From Sutterella sp. (GTDB lineage Bacteria; Pseudomonadota; Gammaproteobacteria; Burkholderiales; Burkholderiaceae_F), in contig DXSO01000010.1 in the NCBI GenBank assembly GCA_019410445.1, positions 1 to 19,975 of the forward strand: a DNA stretch of 19,975 nucleotides, read 5' to 3'. Below, piece by piece: positions 7,368 to 15,568 of the stretch. How positions within the stretch are numbered: position 1 is the first letter of the stretch; each line of letters begins with the position of its first letter. Position numbers and translations under genes: made by a program. The notes beneath the pieces were generated by a model that worked only from the letters and a program-made list of their open reading frames with translations, made no database searches and had not been told where the DNA came from.

Positions 7368-8381
7368 ATGCAGACCCTTGGTCAGTATCCTTCCGTTCGC
7401 ATGCGCCGCATGCGCCATGATGACTTTTCCCGTCGTTTGATGCGTGAAACCGTTCTCACGCCCAATGACCTCATCCTGCCTGTTTTTGTGCAAGAAGGCG
7501 AACACTTGGTCACGCCCATTGCAACCATGCCCGGCGTTAACCGTTATTCCATCGATGAACTACTGAAAGTCTGCGGTGAAATGGTCGAACTCGGCATCCC
7601 GATGATCGCTTTGTTCCCTCACATCGAAGACGAGCTGAAAACTGCCGACGGCGTAGAAGCAGCCAATCCCGACGGCCTTATTCCCCGCGCCGTCAAAGCC
7701 ATTAAGGCCGCCTATCCCGAATTGGGCGTCATGTGCGACGTTGCCCTTGATCCGTATACCACCCACGGTCAGGACGGCATCATTGATGAAACGGGCTATA
7801 TCCTCAATGACGAAACAATTGAAATGCTCGTGCGTCAGGTGCGTGCCCAGGCACAAGCCGGTGCCGACGTGGTAGCCCCCTCCGACATGATGGACGGCCG
7901 AATCGGCATCATCCGCAAAATGCTTGAAGATGAAGGCTTCATCCACACTCGCATCATGGCTTACTCCGCCAAGTATGCAAGTGCCTTCTACGGTCCCTTC
8001 CGCGATGCGGTCGGCTCGGCAAGCAACCTCGGTAAAACCTCCAAGTCCGCCTACCAACAGGATCCGGCCAACAGCAACGAAGCCCTTTGGGAAGTGGGTT
8101 TGGATCTTGCCGAAGGCGCCGATATGGTTATGGTCAAACCCGGCATGCCCTATCTCGACATCGTGCGTTTGGTCAAGGACGAATTCAAGGCTCCGACCTT
8201 CGTCTACCACGTCTCCGGTGAATACGCCATGATTAAGTGCGCTGCTGCCGCCGGCTGCATTGACGAAAAGAAGATCACGATGGAGTCGATGATCTGCTGC
8301 AAACGCGCCGGTGCCGATGGCATCCTGACCTACTGCGCCATTGACGTTGCTCGTTGGCTCAAAGAAGGTTACAACTACTGA
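7368..8381 (+). CDS. hemB: HemB, delta-aminolevulinic acid dehydratase (porphobilinogen synthase)
   Basis: HemB condenses two 5-aminolevulinate molecules to porphobilinogen, an early step of heme and tetrapyrrole synthesis. The 337 residues include both Schiff-base lysines: K202 in YSAKYASAFYGPFRD and K257 in VMVKPGMPYLD. The metal segment reads CDVALDPYTTHGQDG (123-137). The three-cysteine zinc site of the E. coli/human type is absent and Asp/Ala occupy those places, as in the magnesium-dependent Pseudomonas type. The NLGKTSKSAYQ-type loop and the C-terminal MICCKRAGADGILTYCA block are present. Heme supply would serve NapB. It is followed directly by a strong terminator. AGGGA, 11 bases before ATG, is the likely ribosome site. 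Confidence 0.97.
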   Translation: MQTLGQYPSVRMRRMRHDDFSRRLMRETVLTPNDLILPVFVQEGEHLVTPIATMPGVNRYSIDELLKVCGEMVELGIPMIALFPHIEDELKTADGVEAANPDGLIPRAVKAIKAAYPELGVMCDVALDPYTTHGQDGIIDETGYILNDETIEMLVRQVRAQAQAGADVVAPSDMMDGRIGIIRKMLEDEGFIHTRIMAYSAKYASAFYGPFRDAVGSASNLGKTSKSAYQQDPANSNEALWEVGLDLAEGADMVMVKPGMPYLDIVRLVKDEFKAPTFVYHVSGEYAMIKCAAAAGCIDEKKITMESMICCKRAGADGILTYCAIDVARWLKEGYNY

Positions 8382-8398
8382 TCGTTGCCTTAAGTCAT

Positions 8399-8441
8399 AA
8401 AAATTCCCGCTTACAGATTGCTCGTAAGCGGGAATTTTTTT
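8399..8441 (+). terminator. Strong Rho-independent terminator after hemB
   Basis: AAAAATTCCCGCTTAC (8399-8414) and GTAAGCGGGAATTTTT (8424-8439) are perfect inverted repeats, forming a 16-base-pair stem with a 9-base loop. A T-run ends the element. A-run and T-run flanks make it potentially bidirectional. It marks the end of the hemB transcript, 18 bases past the stop. Confidence 0.93.
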
Positions 8442-8477
8442 ACATGCATTCTCATTGTTTTGCTCAGTGTGAAAATT

Positions 8478-8499
8478 CGCGCAAAATACGCGGAAAATA
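8478..8499. repeat. Adjacent 11-base direct repeat upstream of the hydrolase gene
   Basis: CGCGCAAAATA (8478-8488) is followed at once by CGCGGAAAATA (8489-8499), two 11-base units differing at one base and lying about one helical turn apart. They sit about 53 bases before the start of the metallo-beta-lactamase-fold gene, within the 170-base gap after hemB. A regulator could bind the pair, but this is inference. Confidence 0.45.
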
Positions 8500-8551
8500 G
8501 CTTCCATATTTTGTGAAAAATCTTCTTTAACCTCTTTGATCAATTGCACTC

Positions 8552-9667
8552 ATGCATCGTCGAACCCTTTTGACTTCCGCTGTCGTCTTAGCCGCCGGCA
8601 CAGGCCCCTTGCATGCTGCCGCACAAGAAGGACTGAAGGCATTGAGTGCATTGGGAAACTCTCCATCAGGCGCACGACTGGAACGCATTCAGGCATCTCG
8701 TCACTTCCAAAACGGAGCCTTTCGCAACCTCACACCAGTCATTGATCCGATCGATCGCAACCGATCCGCCGGTCTTTTGAAATTTTTGCTTGAAGATACG
8801 GCAGACCGTCGCCCTATCAAACGTCTCCCAGCCATTAAAACAAACCTCAATGACCTTGCCGACGGACAGATGGTTTGGTTCGGACACTCGGGCTTTTTTA
8901 TCAAACTTCCCGGTTTTCGTATCGCCGTAGATCCCGCATTGCACTCCTGCTTTCCTTTGAAATCCTTTTTCAAACCCTTTCCCGGTTCCGATATCTATCA
9001 GCCGCAGGATATTCCCGCGCTTGACATTCTCCTTCTGACACATGATCACTACGATCATCTGGACATGGATACGATGTTGGAACTCAAAAATCGAACTGCG
9101 CGCGTGATCTGCCCTCTGGGAGTCGGAGCACATCTGGAATACTGGGGCTGGGATCCGTCCATCATCACTGAGCTTGATTGGGGAGAAACAACACAACTCG
9201 GCAGACAAGCACGCATCTCCTGCGTACCCTCCCAACATTTTTCCGGTCGAACATTCAAACGCAATCTGACACTCTGGGCTGGTTTCATACTGCAGTTCGA
9301 AAATTTCCGTCTCTATCTAAGCGGCGATGGAGGTTACGGTCGTCATTTCCGCCAGATTACTTGCGACTTCGGTCGAATCGACCTTGCCATTGTCGAAGAT
9401 GGTCAATACAACCCAGACTGGGCAGGCATCCATTTGTTGCCACCTGCATGGAAGGCGGCCGTCTCTGAACTCAGACCTCGCTGTGTCATGCCATGTCATA
9501 ACGCCAAATTCGAACTGAGTCGTCATGCATGGTTCGCTCCCTTAGAGGCTGCATTGCACATTACAAAAGAGCTCAACATTCCGTTGGCAACTCCTTTAAT
9601 CGGACAACCTCTTTTCCTGGAATCTCCCACAAAAGATTCACAGGCTTGGTGGCAAAACCTCGGCTAA
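8552..9667 (+). CDS. Exported metallo-beta-lactamase-fold hydrolase, NAPE-PLD-like
   Basis: This is a 371-residue binuclear-metal hydrolase of the metallo-beta-lactamase superfamily, close in layout to N-acyl-phosphatidylethanolamine phospholipase D-like proteins. Metal motifs are THDHYDHLD (H164, H166, D168, H169), QHFSGR (H229), SGDGGYG (D259) and the late MPCHNAKFELSRHAW (H316, H325). The opening WFGHSGFFIKLPG (109-121) is the usual first strand pair. The N-terminus MHRRTLLTSAVVLAAG ends in a LHAAA-like cleavage region, so the protein is probably exported; the RR pair with T-L-L makes Tat possible. The substrate is unknown: candidates are phospholipids, phosphodiesters or lactones (the UlaG-like relatives). 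No clear Shine-Dalgarno sequence precedes ATG 8552, but a stop codon at 8537-8539 rules out a longer form. Confidence 0.8.
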   Translation: MHRRTLLTSAVVLAAGTGPLHAAAQEGLKALSALGNSPSGARLERIQASRHFQNGAFRNLTPVIDPIDRNRSAGLLKFLLEDTADRRPIKRLPAIKTNLNDLADGQMVWFGHSGFFIKLPGFRIAVDPALHSCFPLKSFFKPFPGSDIYQPQDIPALDILLLTHDHYDHLDMDTMLELKNRTARVICPLGVGAHLEYWGWDPSIITELDWGETTQLGRQARISCVPSQHFSGRTFKRNLTLWAGFILQFENFRLYLSGDGGYGRHFRQITCDFGRIDLAIVEDGQYNPDWAGIHLLPPAWKAAVSELRPRCVMPCHNAKFELSRHAWFAPLEAALHITKELNIPLATPLIGQPLFLESPTKDSQAWWQNLG

Positions 9668-9695
9668 AAAACGCACATCTTCGCAAAACTCCGTT

Positions 9696-9730
9696 TATAG
9701 TGAGAACTCTGCGCCATTGTCCGAGAGTTC
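9696..9730 (+). promoter_or_regulatory. Candidate -10 and inverted repeat before sbcD
   Basis: TATAGT at 9696-9701 resembles a -10 box. Directly after it GAACTCT (9704-9710) and AGAGTTC (9724-9730) form a perfect 7-base inverted repeat with a 13-base spacer, ending 7 bases before the sbcD ATG. No convincing -35 is seen. The position fits an operator or a leader hairpin masking the ribosome site. Confidence 0.4.
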
Positions 9731-9737
9731 TTCCTTC

Positions 9738-10970
9738 ATGCGTTTTCTTCACACCTCCGACATTCATCTCGGCCGCAGCCTGTATGGCGTCAACCGAGAT
9801 GAGACCTTCGAGCATTTTCTCGAGTGGCTCCTAAAAACAATCCGTTCCGAGGCCGTTGACTGCCTTCTCATTGCTGGCGATGTCTTTGACAATGCGACTC
9901 CATCGCATCGCATGCAACGCGCTTACTATCATTTTCTTGCCGGCGTCAGCTCATTGAGTCCATGTCGGCATGTCGTCATCATCGCCGGCAATCACGACTC
10001 TCCCACTCTGTTGAATGCTCCCAAAGCGCTTCTCAAAGAATTGAATATCATCGTAGTCGGACAAGCCTCAAGCAATCCTGCCGATGAAGTCATTCTGATC
10101 AAAGACCCCGATAACCGCCCTGCGGCCGTCATTGCTGCTGTTCCGTATCTGCGAGAACGCGACCTTCGCACAAGTGTTGAGAATGAAACACAGCAAGACA
10201 AAGAAAATAAACTCATCGCAGCAGTCATAGATCACTATCGAGCGGTCACTGAGAAAGCTCTCGAACTGCGAGCAGATGCCGATATTCCTTTCATTGCTAC
10301 AGGCCATCTGTTTGCAGCCGACTGCGAGTCGCTGACGGAAGAGCGCGGTCTTTATATCGGTTCTCTCGGTCAAATTCCTGCTTCTGCTTTCCCTCCTGAA
10401 ATTGATTACCTTGCCCTGGGGCACCTGCACAAAGCCCAACGTCTCGCTCAATGTGAGACACGTCGTTACTGCGGCAGCCCCATCGCTCTGGACTTTTCTG
10501 AACGACAAGCATGTAAAAGCGTCTGTCTGATCGATACGCAAGGAAAATGCTGTCATGCCCGTACTCTGCCAGTTCCGGCTTTCGACTCGCTGGTTCGCAT
10601 CATTGGCAATGAAACGCGTGTCAAACAGTCACTTCAAGATCTTGTCGTGCGCGCCCAACCTGTTTTGTGCGAAGTTCTTCATACCGAAGGCACTTTCGCA
10701 CCGGATCTGGCTGCGGCATGTCGGGATCTGACACAAAACAGCGCCGTCACGCTTGTTCGCGTAGTCAGTTTGCCTGTTGCCCAAGCTCAACTAAACTCGG
10801 AGGATCTCATCGGAGACGTCGAAAGCGTCACCCCCGAAGACATGTTTGCACTGTGCCTTCAAAAACAAGAAGCCGGCGGCCTTGAGTTAACCGATGAACT
10901 CAAACAACGGCTTATTGCGGCATATAACGAAATTCTGGAAAACGTTCGCCAACAGGAACCGCAAGCATGA
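9738..10970 (+). CDS. sbcD: SbcD, nuclease subunit of SbcCD
   Basis: SbcD is the Mn-dependent phosphoesterase (Mre11 homologue) of the SbcCD complex, which cuts DNA hairpins and protein-blocked ends during replication and repair. The 410 residues show the five phosphoesterase motifs: SDIHLG (D8, H10), AGDVFD (D48), AGNHDS (N85, H86), ATGHLF (H190) and LGHLHKAQ (H229, H231). The C-terminal half includes the CGSPIALDFSE block (capping domain). The frame is open 7 codons further upstream, but the family begins MRFLHTSDIH, so ATG 9738 is chosen. The final ATGA overlaps the sbcC start by 4 bases, as expected for a tightly coupled operon. Confidence 0.96.
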   Translation: MRFLHTSDIHLGRSLYGVNRDETFEHFLEWLLKTIRSEAVDCLLIAGDVFDNATPSHRMQRAYYHFLAGVSSLSPCRHVVIIAGNHDSPTLLNAPKALLKELNIIVVGQASSNPADEVILIKDPDNRPAAVIAAVPYLRERDLRTSVENETQQDKENKLIAAVIDHYRAVTEKALELRADADIPFIATGHLFAADCESLTEERGLYIGSLGQIPASAFPPEIDYLALGHLHKAQRLAQCETRRYCGSPIALDFSERQACKSVCLIDTQGKCCHARTLPVPAFDSLVRIIGNETRVKQSLQDLVVRAQPVLCEVLHTEGTFAPDLAAACRDLTQNSAVTLVRVVSLPVAQAQLNSEDLIGDVESVTPEDMFALCLQKQEAGGLELTDELKQRLIAAYNEILENVRQQEPQA

Positions 10971-13900
10971 GAATCCTTAAGGTACGTGTTCAAAACATCA
11001 ACTCGCTGAAAGGCAACTGGTCCGTCAACTTCGAAGATCCTGCCTACAGCGCAGGCGGCTTGTTTGCAATCTGCGGGCCTACGGGAGCCGGCAAATCATC
11101 GCTGCTTGATGCAATTTGCATCGCCCTTTACGGCAGCACTCCTCGACTGGGCGAACTATCGGTCAACGCGAACGAAGCCATGACGCGCGGCACTGCGCTG
11201 TTGGAAAGCGAAGTTACGTTTCTGGCCAAAGGCGAACGCTACCGAGCTCTTTACTCTCAACGACGAGCCCGAAACAAAGCAGATGGCAAATTGCAAAGCG
11301 CAACAATTGAGTTGTGCCGTTGGAATGAACTCGAAGCAAAGTGGGAGATTTTGGAAGCCAAATATAAAAAACGCTTTACTGGTCTCATCACCGAAATCAC
11401 CGGTCTGACATTCGAACAGTTCACGCGTTCGGCTTTACTGGCGCTAGGCAATTTCTCGGTCTTTCTCAAAGCCAAGGACGATGAACGCTCTAACGCACTC
11501 GAAGCCATCACAGGCACGGAAATTTACTCAAAAATCTCTCAGGCTGTCTACAACCGATACAAAGGCGAAGTCGACAAGTTAAGCGCACTCAAAACCGCGG
11601 CTGATACAGCAAACATTCTGTCGGAAGATGCCAGACAAGAGCTGCAACGCAAGCTTACAAACACATTGAACCGCATCACCCAGTCCAATCTGACCCTGAG
11701 CGAAAGGCAGCGCCTTTGTGAAAAACTCAGGCTCAGAGATCTGACCGCTCAAACGTTGGTTAAAACACAAAAGGAACTTGCCGCCGTTGAGCAAAACCTC
11801 GAAGAACTTCGAAATGAACGGCTTGCAACAGACCTTGCTCGTCGAGCCCTGCGCATTAAGCCGCAACACGCTGCTTTTATCCAAGCTCAAAAACGCGTAG
11901 CCTCTTTCAATCAACGCTGTGCGGAATTGACTGCCACGGCAACCTCTGCACGTACAAACTTCGAGAAAATCAACCGGGAATATCTTGACGCCAAAACAGC
12001 ATCGGATTCACTGCAAACCGCATTTGATGACCTCCTGCCGATACTGACAACAGTACGCCAACTCGACGCAACGCTGGTGCAGGAAAACAAACAGCTCACG
12101 GAAAAGCAGGCTCAACGTGCGCGCGAGAACGGTTTCCTGAAACAAAGTCAAGACAAAACACAAGCTGCGGCACAAGCACGACAACATCTATTGTGCGAGA
12201 AACAAAATTTAGAAAAGGCTGTCTCCCCGGATACACCTTCGGCGAAGCTTTTTGCTCGACAAGCGGATATCCAATCCGCCCTTGCGCACTTCATCGAAAG
12301 CGAAGCACAAAAAACACAACGCGCAGATACTCTTGCAGTCGCCCAGGAATCTCTCACATGCATCCGCCAGAAAGAAGCTTTAGCCCAACAATCTATGGAA
12401 CCGGCACTTTGTGCCGTACGCGCAGCTCGTCAAGCGCTGAACGATAACGATGCATCTCGTCGTCAGATAGCCTCCGGCGACAATTTGCAAACTTTGGCTC
12501 TGGCGAAAAACAAAATCGATGCTCGCATCACATTTCTTGAGGGACTTTTGCAAAAGTTAGCGGAAAAAGATGAAAAATCACGACAACTTGCAAATAAGAC
12601 TCTTGAAATAAACACAATTCAAAGAGCACTTCAGACCAGTGAGCAGCAATTAAAAACCAAGGAAGCCTTGGCTCAGAGTTTGCAGCAAAACATTGATGCG
12701 CAGCAAGAACTCGATGAGATGCGTTCACTCGTCGAGCGCCTCAGTCTCGAGCGCTCCAAGCTATCCGATGGAACGCCTTGTCCATTATGCGGCTCAATTC
12801 ATCATCCTTACGTCAAAAACAAACCCGACGTACTCTCAACGGATGTCCAAAAGACAAATCAGCTCAAAGAAAAGCTAAAGCAGGTTCAGATCGAAATAAC
12901 GCGTCTTGCGACTGAACGTGCACAACAGCAAGGTACTCTGCTTGCGGCTCAATGTACATCTGCAAGCCTTCAGAAAGACATTGACCGGCTGCACAGTGAC
13001 ACTGTCACATTATTCAAGCAGCTCGCCATTTCTTCGCATAACGGCAGAGCGGTCGAAGATGCATTGTCAGCCTCTCAAGCGCAGGCAAACGCACTGAGCA
13101 GCCGGCTGAAAATGCTCGCTGATCTCGACGATCAACGCAGTTCGCTGAATCATGAACTTGAAAAAGCCTTGGAAAGGCTGGAAGCCAACAATACTGCTCT
13201 TCAGTCATGCAAGCTTCAGGTGCAAGAAGCCGTCACAACACATGCCGCGGCGCAATCCGAATATCAACAAGCGCTCACTCAACTCCAAAAAGCTCAGGAA
13301 ATGCTGGCAGCCGCTTGCTCGGGACTCGTCAAACCACCCATGGATATACCATCCACAAACGCCTGGAAAACGCGTCTGCATAAGGAACTCGACTTGCATC
13401 AACGCAATCTTGATCGTCTGTCAGAGATTCAAACCAAGCTGACAGCTTTGGACTGCACCCTTCTTGAGCAACGTCAACTGCAGAATCAGATCCAGGAACG
13501 CATCACTGCTCTTGACGATGCCATTGCCGAAGCACAAATGCAGTACTTTCTCAGACAAAGCAAACGCATTGCTCTTTTCGGAGAAAAAAATACCGATGCT
13601 GAAGAGCATGCCTTGAAGTGCAAACGCAATGAATCGCAGCAAAAAACAGAGCTTCTCAAAACACGGCTTGAACGTCAGCGGGAATTACTCGACACGCTCA
13701 CGGGACAATTGCGCAACGTCACAAAACAGCTTAGCGAAGAATCGCAACAACTCGACATTGCGCAAAACTGTTGGGCACAACAAAGAGAGTCTGCAGGCTT
13801 TAGCAACGACGACTGCTGGCTGAATGCGCTTATAACCGAAGATGAACTGCAGTGCCGAACGGAAAAATATGCTCGACTGGACGATCGAGTAAAAGAGCTG

Positions 13901-14647
13901 ACTCGCAATCTGGATAGCACGCGCTCTCAGCTTGAAAGTCTTACGGCAACCACAGATCCTGATTTATCCGTTCAAACCGTTGAAACTCAAATGCAGCAGA
14001 TTCAAACCGAGCTGTCTGAAATGATGGAAGAAAAAGGACGCTTGCTCAACACGATCGCCAACGATGACGTCCAACGCCAGTTTCTAGCTGAAAAGCTTGA
14101 GGCTGTTAAATTGCAAGAGGACAACCTTTCCATCTGGACAAAACTCAATGAGCTGATCGGTTCTGCCAACGGAAAACGTTACCGTACGTTTGTGCAGTCA
14201 ATGACGTTCGAAACGCTTCTGCACCACGCCAACCGAGCGCTTTCAAAGATTTCTCCTCGATATATTCTCAAAAAGAGTTCCTCAGAAGCTTTGAAACTCA
14301 ACGTGATCGATACCTTTCAAGGAGGCATTGAACGAAGCGCGGACAATCTTTCCGGCGGAGAATCCTTTCTCGTCAGTCTTTCTCTGGCTCTTGGGCTGTC
14401 GGCAATGGCAAGTCGCAACGTCAAAGTGGAATCTCTTTTCCTTGACGAAGGGTTTGGGTCTTTGGATCCCGATACGCTTGAAGAAGCAATGAACGCCCTG
14501 GCAGCTCTGCAAAACGAAGGCAAAATGATCGGCATCATTTCGCATGTCGGTGAAATTCGCGAACGCATAGCAACCATCATTGATGTCATCCCGATGTCGG
14601 GCGGTCGCAGCGAGCTCTCAGGGCCGGGCGTGGAGCGGTTGAATTAA
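10967..14647 (+). CDS. sbcC: SbcC, ATPase/coiled-coil subunit of SbcCD
   Basis: SbcC is the Rad50-like ABC ATPase partner of SbcD. Residues 37-44 are the Walker A loop GPTGAGKS. Long coiled coils (about 190-600 and 620-1045, rich in Gln, Leu, Lys and Glu) meet at a zinc hook CPLC at 605-608. The C-terminal lobe holds the ABC signature NLSGGES (1127-1133) and Walker B LFLDEGFGSLD with D1160/E1161. All catalytic parts are intact. At 1226 residues it is clearly longer than E. coli SbcC (1048), with the difference in the coiled-coil arms. Codon and base use look like its neighbours. It is followed 23 bases later by the CYTH gene, which may be a third member of the operon. Confidence 0.96.
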   Translation: MRILKVRVQNINSLKGNWSVNFEDPAYSAGGLFAICGPTGAGKSSLLDAICIALYGSTPRLGELSVNANEAMTRGTALLESEVTFLAKGERYRALYSQRRARNKADGKLQSATIELCRWNELEAKWEILEAKYKKRFTGLITEITGLTFEQFTRSALLALGNFSVFLKAKDDERSNALEAITGTEIYSKISQAVYNRYKGEVDKLSALKTAADTANILSEDARQELQRKLTNTLNRITQSNLTLSERQRLCEKLRLRDLTAQTLVKTQKELAAVEQNLEELRNERLATDLARRALRIKPQHAAFIQAQKRVASFNQRCAELTATATSARTNFEKINREYLDAKTASDSLQTAFDDLLPILTTVRQLDATLVQENKQLTEKQAQRARENGFLKQSQDKTQAAAQARQHLLCEKQNLEKAVSPDTPSAKLFARQADIQSALAHFIESEAQKTQRADTLAVAQESLTCIRQKEALAQQSMEPALCAVRAARQALNDNDASRRQIASGDNLQTLALAKNKIDARITFLEGLLQKLAEKDEKSRQLANKTLEINTIQRALQTSEQQLKTKEALAQSLQQNIDAQQELDEMRSLVERLSLERSKLSDGTPCPLCGSIHHPYVKNKPDVLSTDVQKTNQLKEKLKQVQIEITRLATERAQQQGTLLAAQCTSASLQKDIDRLHSDTVTLFKQLAISSHNGRAVEDALSASQAQANALSSRLKMLADLDDQRSSLNHELEKALERLEANNTALQSCKLQVQEAVTTHAAAQSEYQQALTQLQKAQEMLAAACSGLVKPPMDIPSTNAWKTRLHKELDLHQRNLDRLSEIQTKLTALDCTLLEQRQLQNQIQERITALDDAIAEAQMQYFLRQSKRIALFGEKNTDAEEHALKCKRNESQQKTELLKTRLERQRELLDTLTGQLRNVTKQLSEESQQLDIAQNCWAQQRESAGFSNDDCWLNALITEDELQCRTEKYARLDDRVKELTRNLDSTRSQLESLTATTDPDLSVQTVETQMQQIQTELSEMMEEKGRLLNTIANDDVQRQFLAEKLEAVKLQEDNLSIWTKLNELIGSANGKRYRTFVQSMTFETLLHHANRALSKISPRYILKKSSSEALKLNVIDTFQGGIERSADNLSGGESFLVSLSLALGLSAMASRNVKVESLFLDEGFGSLDPDTLEEAMNALAALQNEGKMIGIISHVGEIRERIATIIDVIPMSGGRSELSGPGVERLN

Positions 14648-14670
14648 AAATTTCTGTTGGGAAAATTCAT

Positions 14671-15159
14671 ATGGCACTGGAAATCGAACGCAAATTTCTT
14701 GTAACGAGCAATTCGTGGCAGAACAAAACCTCTCACTCTGTGATTCGACAAGGCTATCTGTCTAGAGACATTGAGCGTACCGTGAGGGTTCGTGTCAAGG
14801 ACGACAAAGCCTATCTCACCATCAAAGGCCGCAACACAGGTGCGATCCGAACAGAATTTGAGTACGAAATTCCAAAAACTGACGGCGAAGCGCTGCTCGA
14901 TACTTTGGCACTCAAACCGCTTATCGAAAAAACACGCACGACAATTGAATATGCAGGGAAAATCTGGGAAATTGACTGCTTCTTCGGTGACAACAAAGGA
15001 CTTGTCGTTGCAGAAGTGGAACTTTCTTGCGAAAACGAGCAAATTGAACTGCCGGAGTGGGTCGGTCGCGAAGTGACGAGTTTTCCGCGTTACTACAACT
15101 CGGCTTTATCAGAACGCCCCTACTCCCAATGGAGTGATGATGAAAAAGCTGGCCGTTGA
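14671..15159 (+). CDS. CYTH-domain protein (triphosphate tunnel metalloenzyme family)
   Basis: This 162-residue CYTH protein has the defining ExExK motif at E4-I-E6-R-K8 right after the start. Basic tunnel residues follow at RTVRVRVKDDKAYLTIKG (36-53). Acidic strands EFEYEIP (62-68), WEIDCFFG (99-106) and VAEVEL (113-118) supply the metal-binding carboxylates. Family members hydrolyse inorganic triphosphate or other triphosphorylated compounds using Mg or Mn; which substrate applies here is unknown. Length is typical for the short bacterial single-domain form (about 155). It sits 23 bases after sbcC and so may be co-transcribed with sbcDC. Its stop is only 6 bases from the end of the convergent repeat-protein gene, with no terminator between. 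Confidence 0.9.
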   Translation: MALEIERKFLVTSNSWQNKTSHSVIRQGYLSRDIERTVRVRVKDDKAYLTIKGRNTGAIRTEFEYEIPKTDGEALLDTLALKPLIEKTRTTIEYAGKIWEIDCFFGDNKGLVVAEVELSCENEQIELPEWVGREVTSFPRYYNSALSERPYSQWSDDEKAGR

Positions 15160-15165
15160 AAGCCT

Positions 15166-15555
15166 CTACTTTTCGCTTCGAGACTGCCCTCGATAACGCC
15201 CCAACGAATCGTAACTGCGACCTTGCGCATCCTGTCGACCCTGGTAGCGACCTTGCGAGTCATAGTATCGACCGGATGAATCTTCTCGCCCTTGGTAACG
15301 TCCTTGTGCGTCATAGTAGCGGCCGTTGGAATCTTGCCGTCCTAGGTAACGCCCTTGAGAGTCGTAGTAACGTCCCTGCGAATCCCGTCGCCCCAGATAG
15401 CGGCCTTGGGCATCATAATGGCGACCTGATGTGTCCGTTCTGCCCTGGTAACGTCCCGCTTCATCGTAGTAGCGCGTCTGAGCCAGACAAATTTCTTCGG
15501 AGACACCCAATCCGAATACGGCCAACAAAACAAGCGCCGCCAACATGCGTTGCAT
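15166..15555 (-). CDS. Small secreted protein of six 17-residue Tyr/Gly/Arg repeats
   Basis: Function is not recognised. The 129-residue product has a signal peptide (MQRMLAALVLLAVFG, cleavage likely after CLA at residue 25). It then consists wholly of six in-register 17-residue units at 28-44, 45-61, 62-78, 79-95, 96-112 and 113-129. The consensus is RYYDxQGRYxGRxDxxG; the last unit is degenerate and ends RSEK. The mature chain is strongly basic and aromatic, with YD and GR pairs, and loosely recalls the YD...GR core of RHS/YD repeats, though those units are longer. The frame is open 26 codons upstream, but AAGGAGG on this strand and a signal peptide fix the start. It lies 90 bases downstream of the DsbC-like gene on the same strand, so co-transcription is possible. 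Confidence 0.8.
   Translation of the reverse strand: MQRMLAALVLLAVFGLGVSEEICLAQTRYYDEAGRYQGRTDTSGRHYDAQGRYLGRRDSQGRYYDSQGRYLGRQDSNGRYYDAQGRYQGREDSSGRYYDSQGRYQGRQDAQGRSYDSLGRYRGQSRSEK
15169..15474 (-). repeat. Six tandem 51-base coding repeats
   Basis: 306 bases equal exactly 6 x 51 and encode the 17-residue units. Units share the peptide pattern but differ at many third positions (Arg written CGA, CGC and CGT at the same place in neighbouring units). The array therefore looks old and under protein-level selection rather than a recent expansion. Confidence 0.85.
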
Positions 15556-15561
15556 CAAGTG

Positions 15562-15568
15562 CCTCCTT
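15562..15568 (-). promoter_or_regulatory. Strong ribosome binding site of the repeat-protein gene
   Basis: On the - strand AAGGAGG lies 6 bases before ATG at 15555. It is the best Shine-Dalgarno match in the window and decides this start against the longer open frame beginning at 15633. Confidence 0.8.

Noticed and set aside
7560..8549. A 329-residue open frame on the - strand opposite hemB
   Set aside because: It is antisense to a complete, unmistakable HemB and runs through the hemB terminator. Its product is a His/Gly/Val/Asp-rich shadow with no family motif.
15169..15474. Tandem repeats considered as a CRISPR array
   Set aside because: Units are adjacent without spacers, keep one coding frame and differ mostly at third codon positions.
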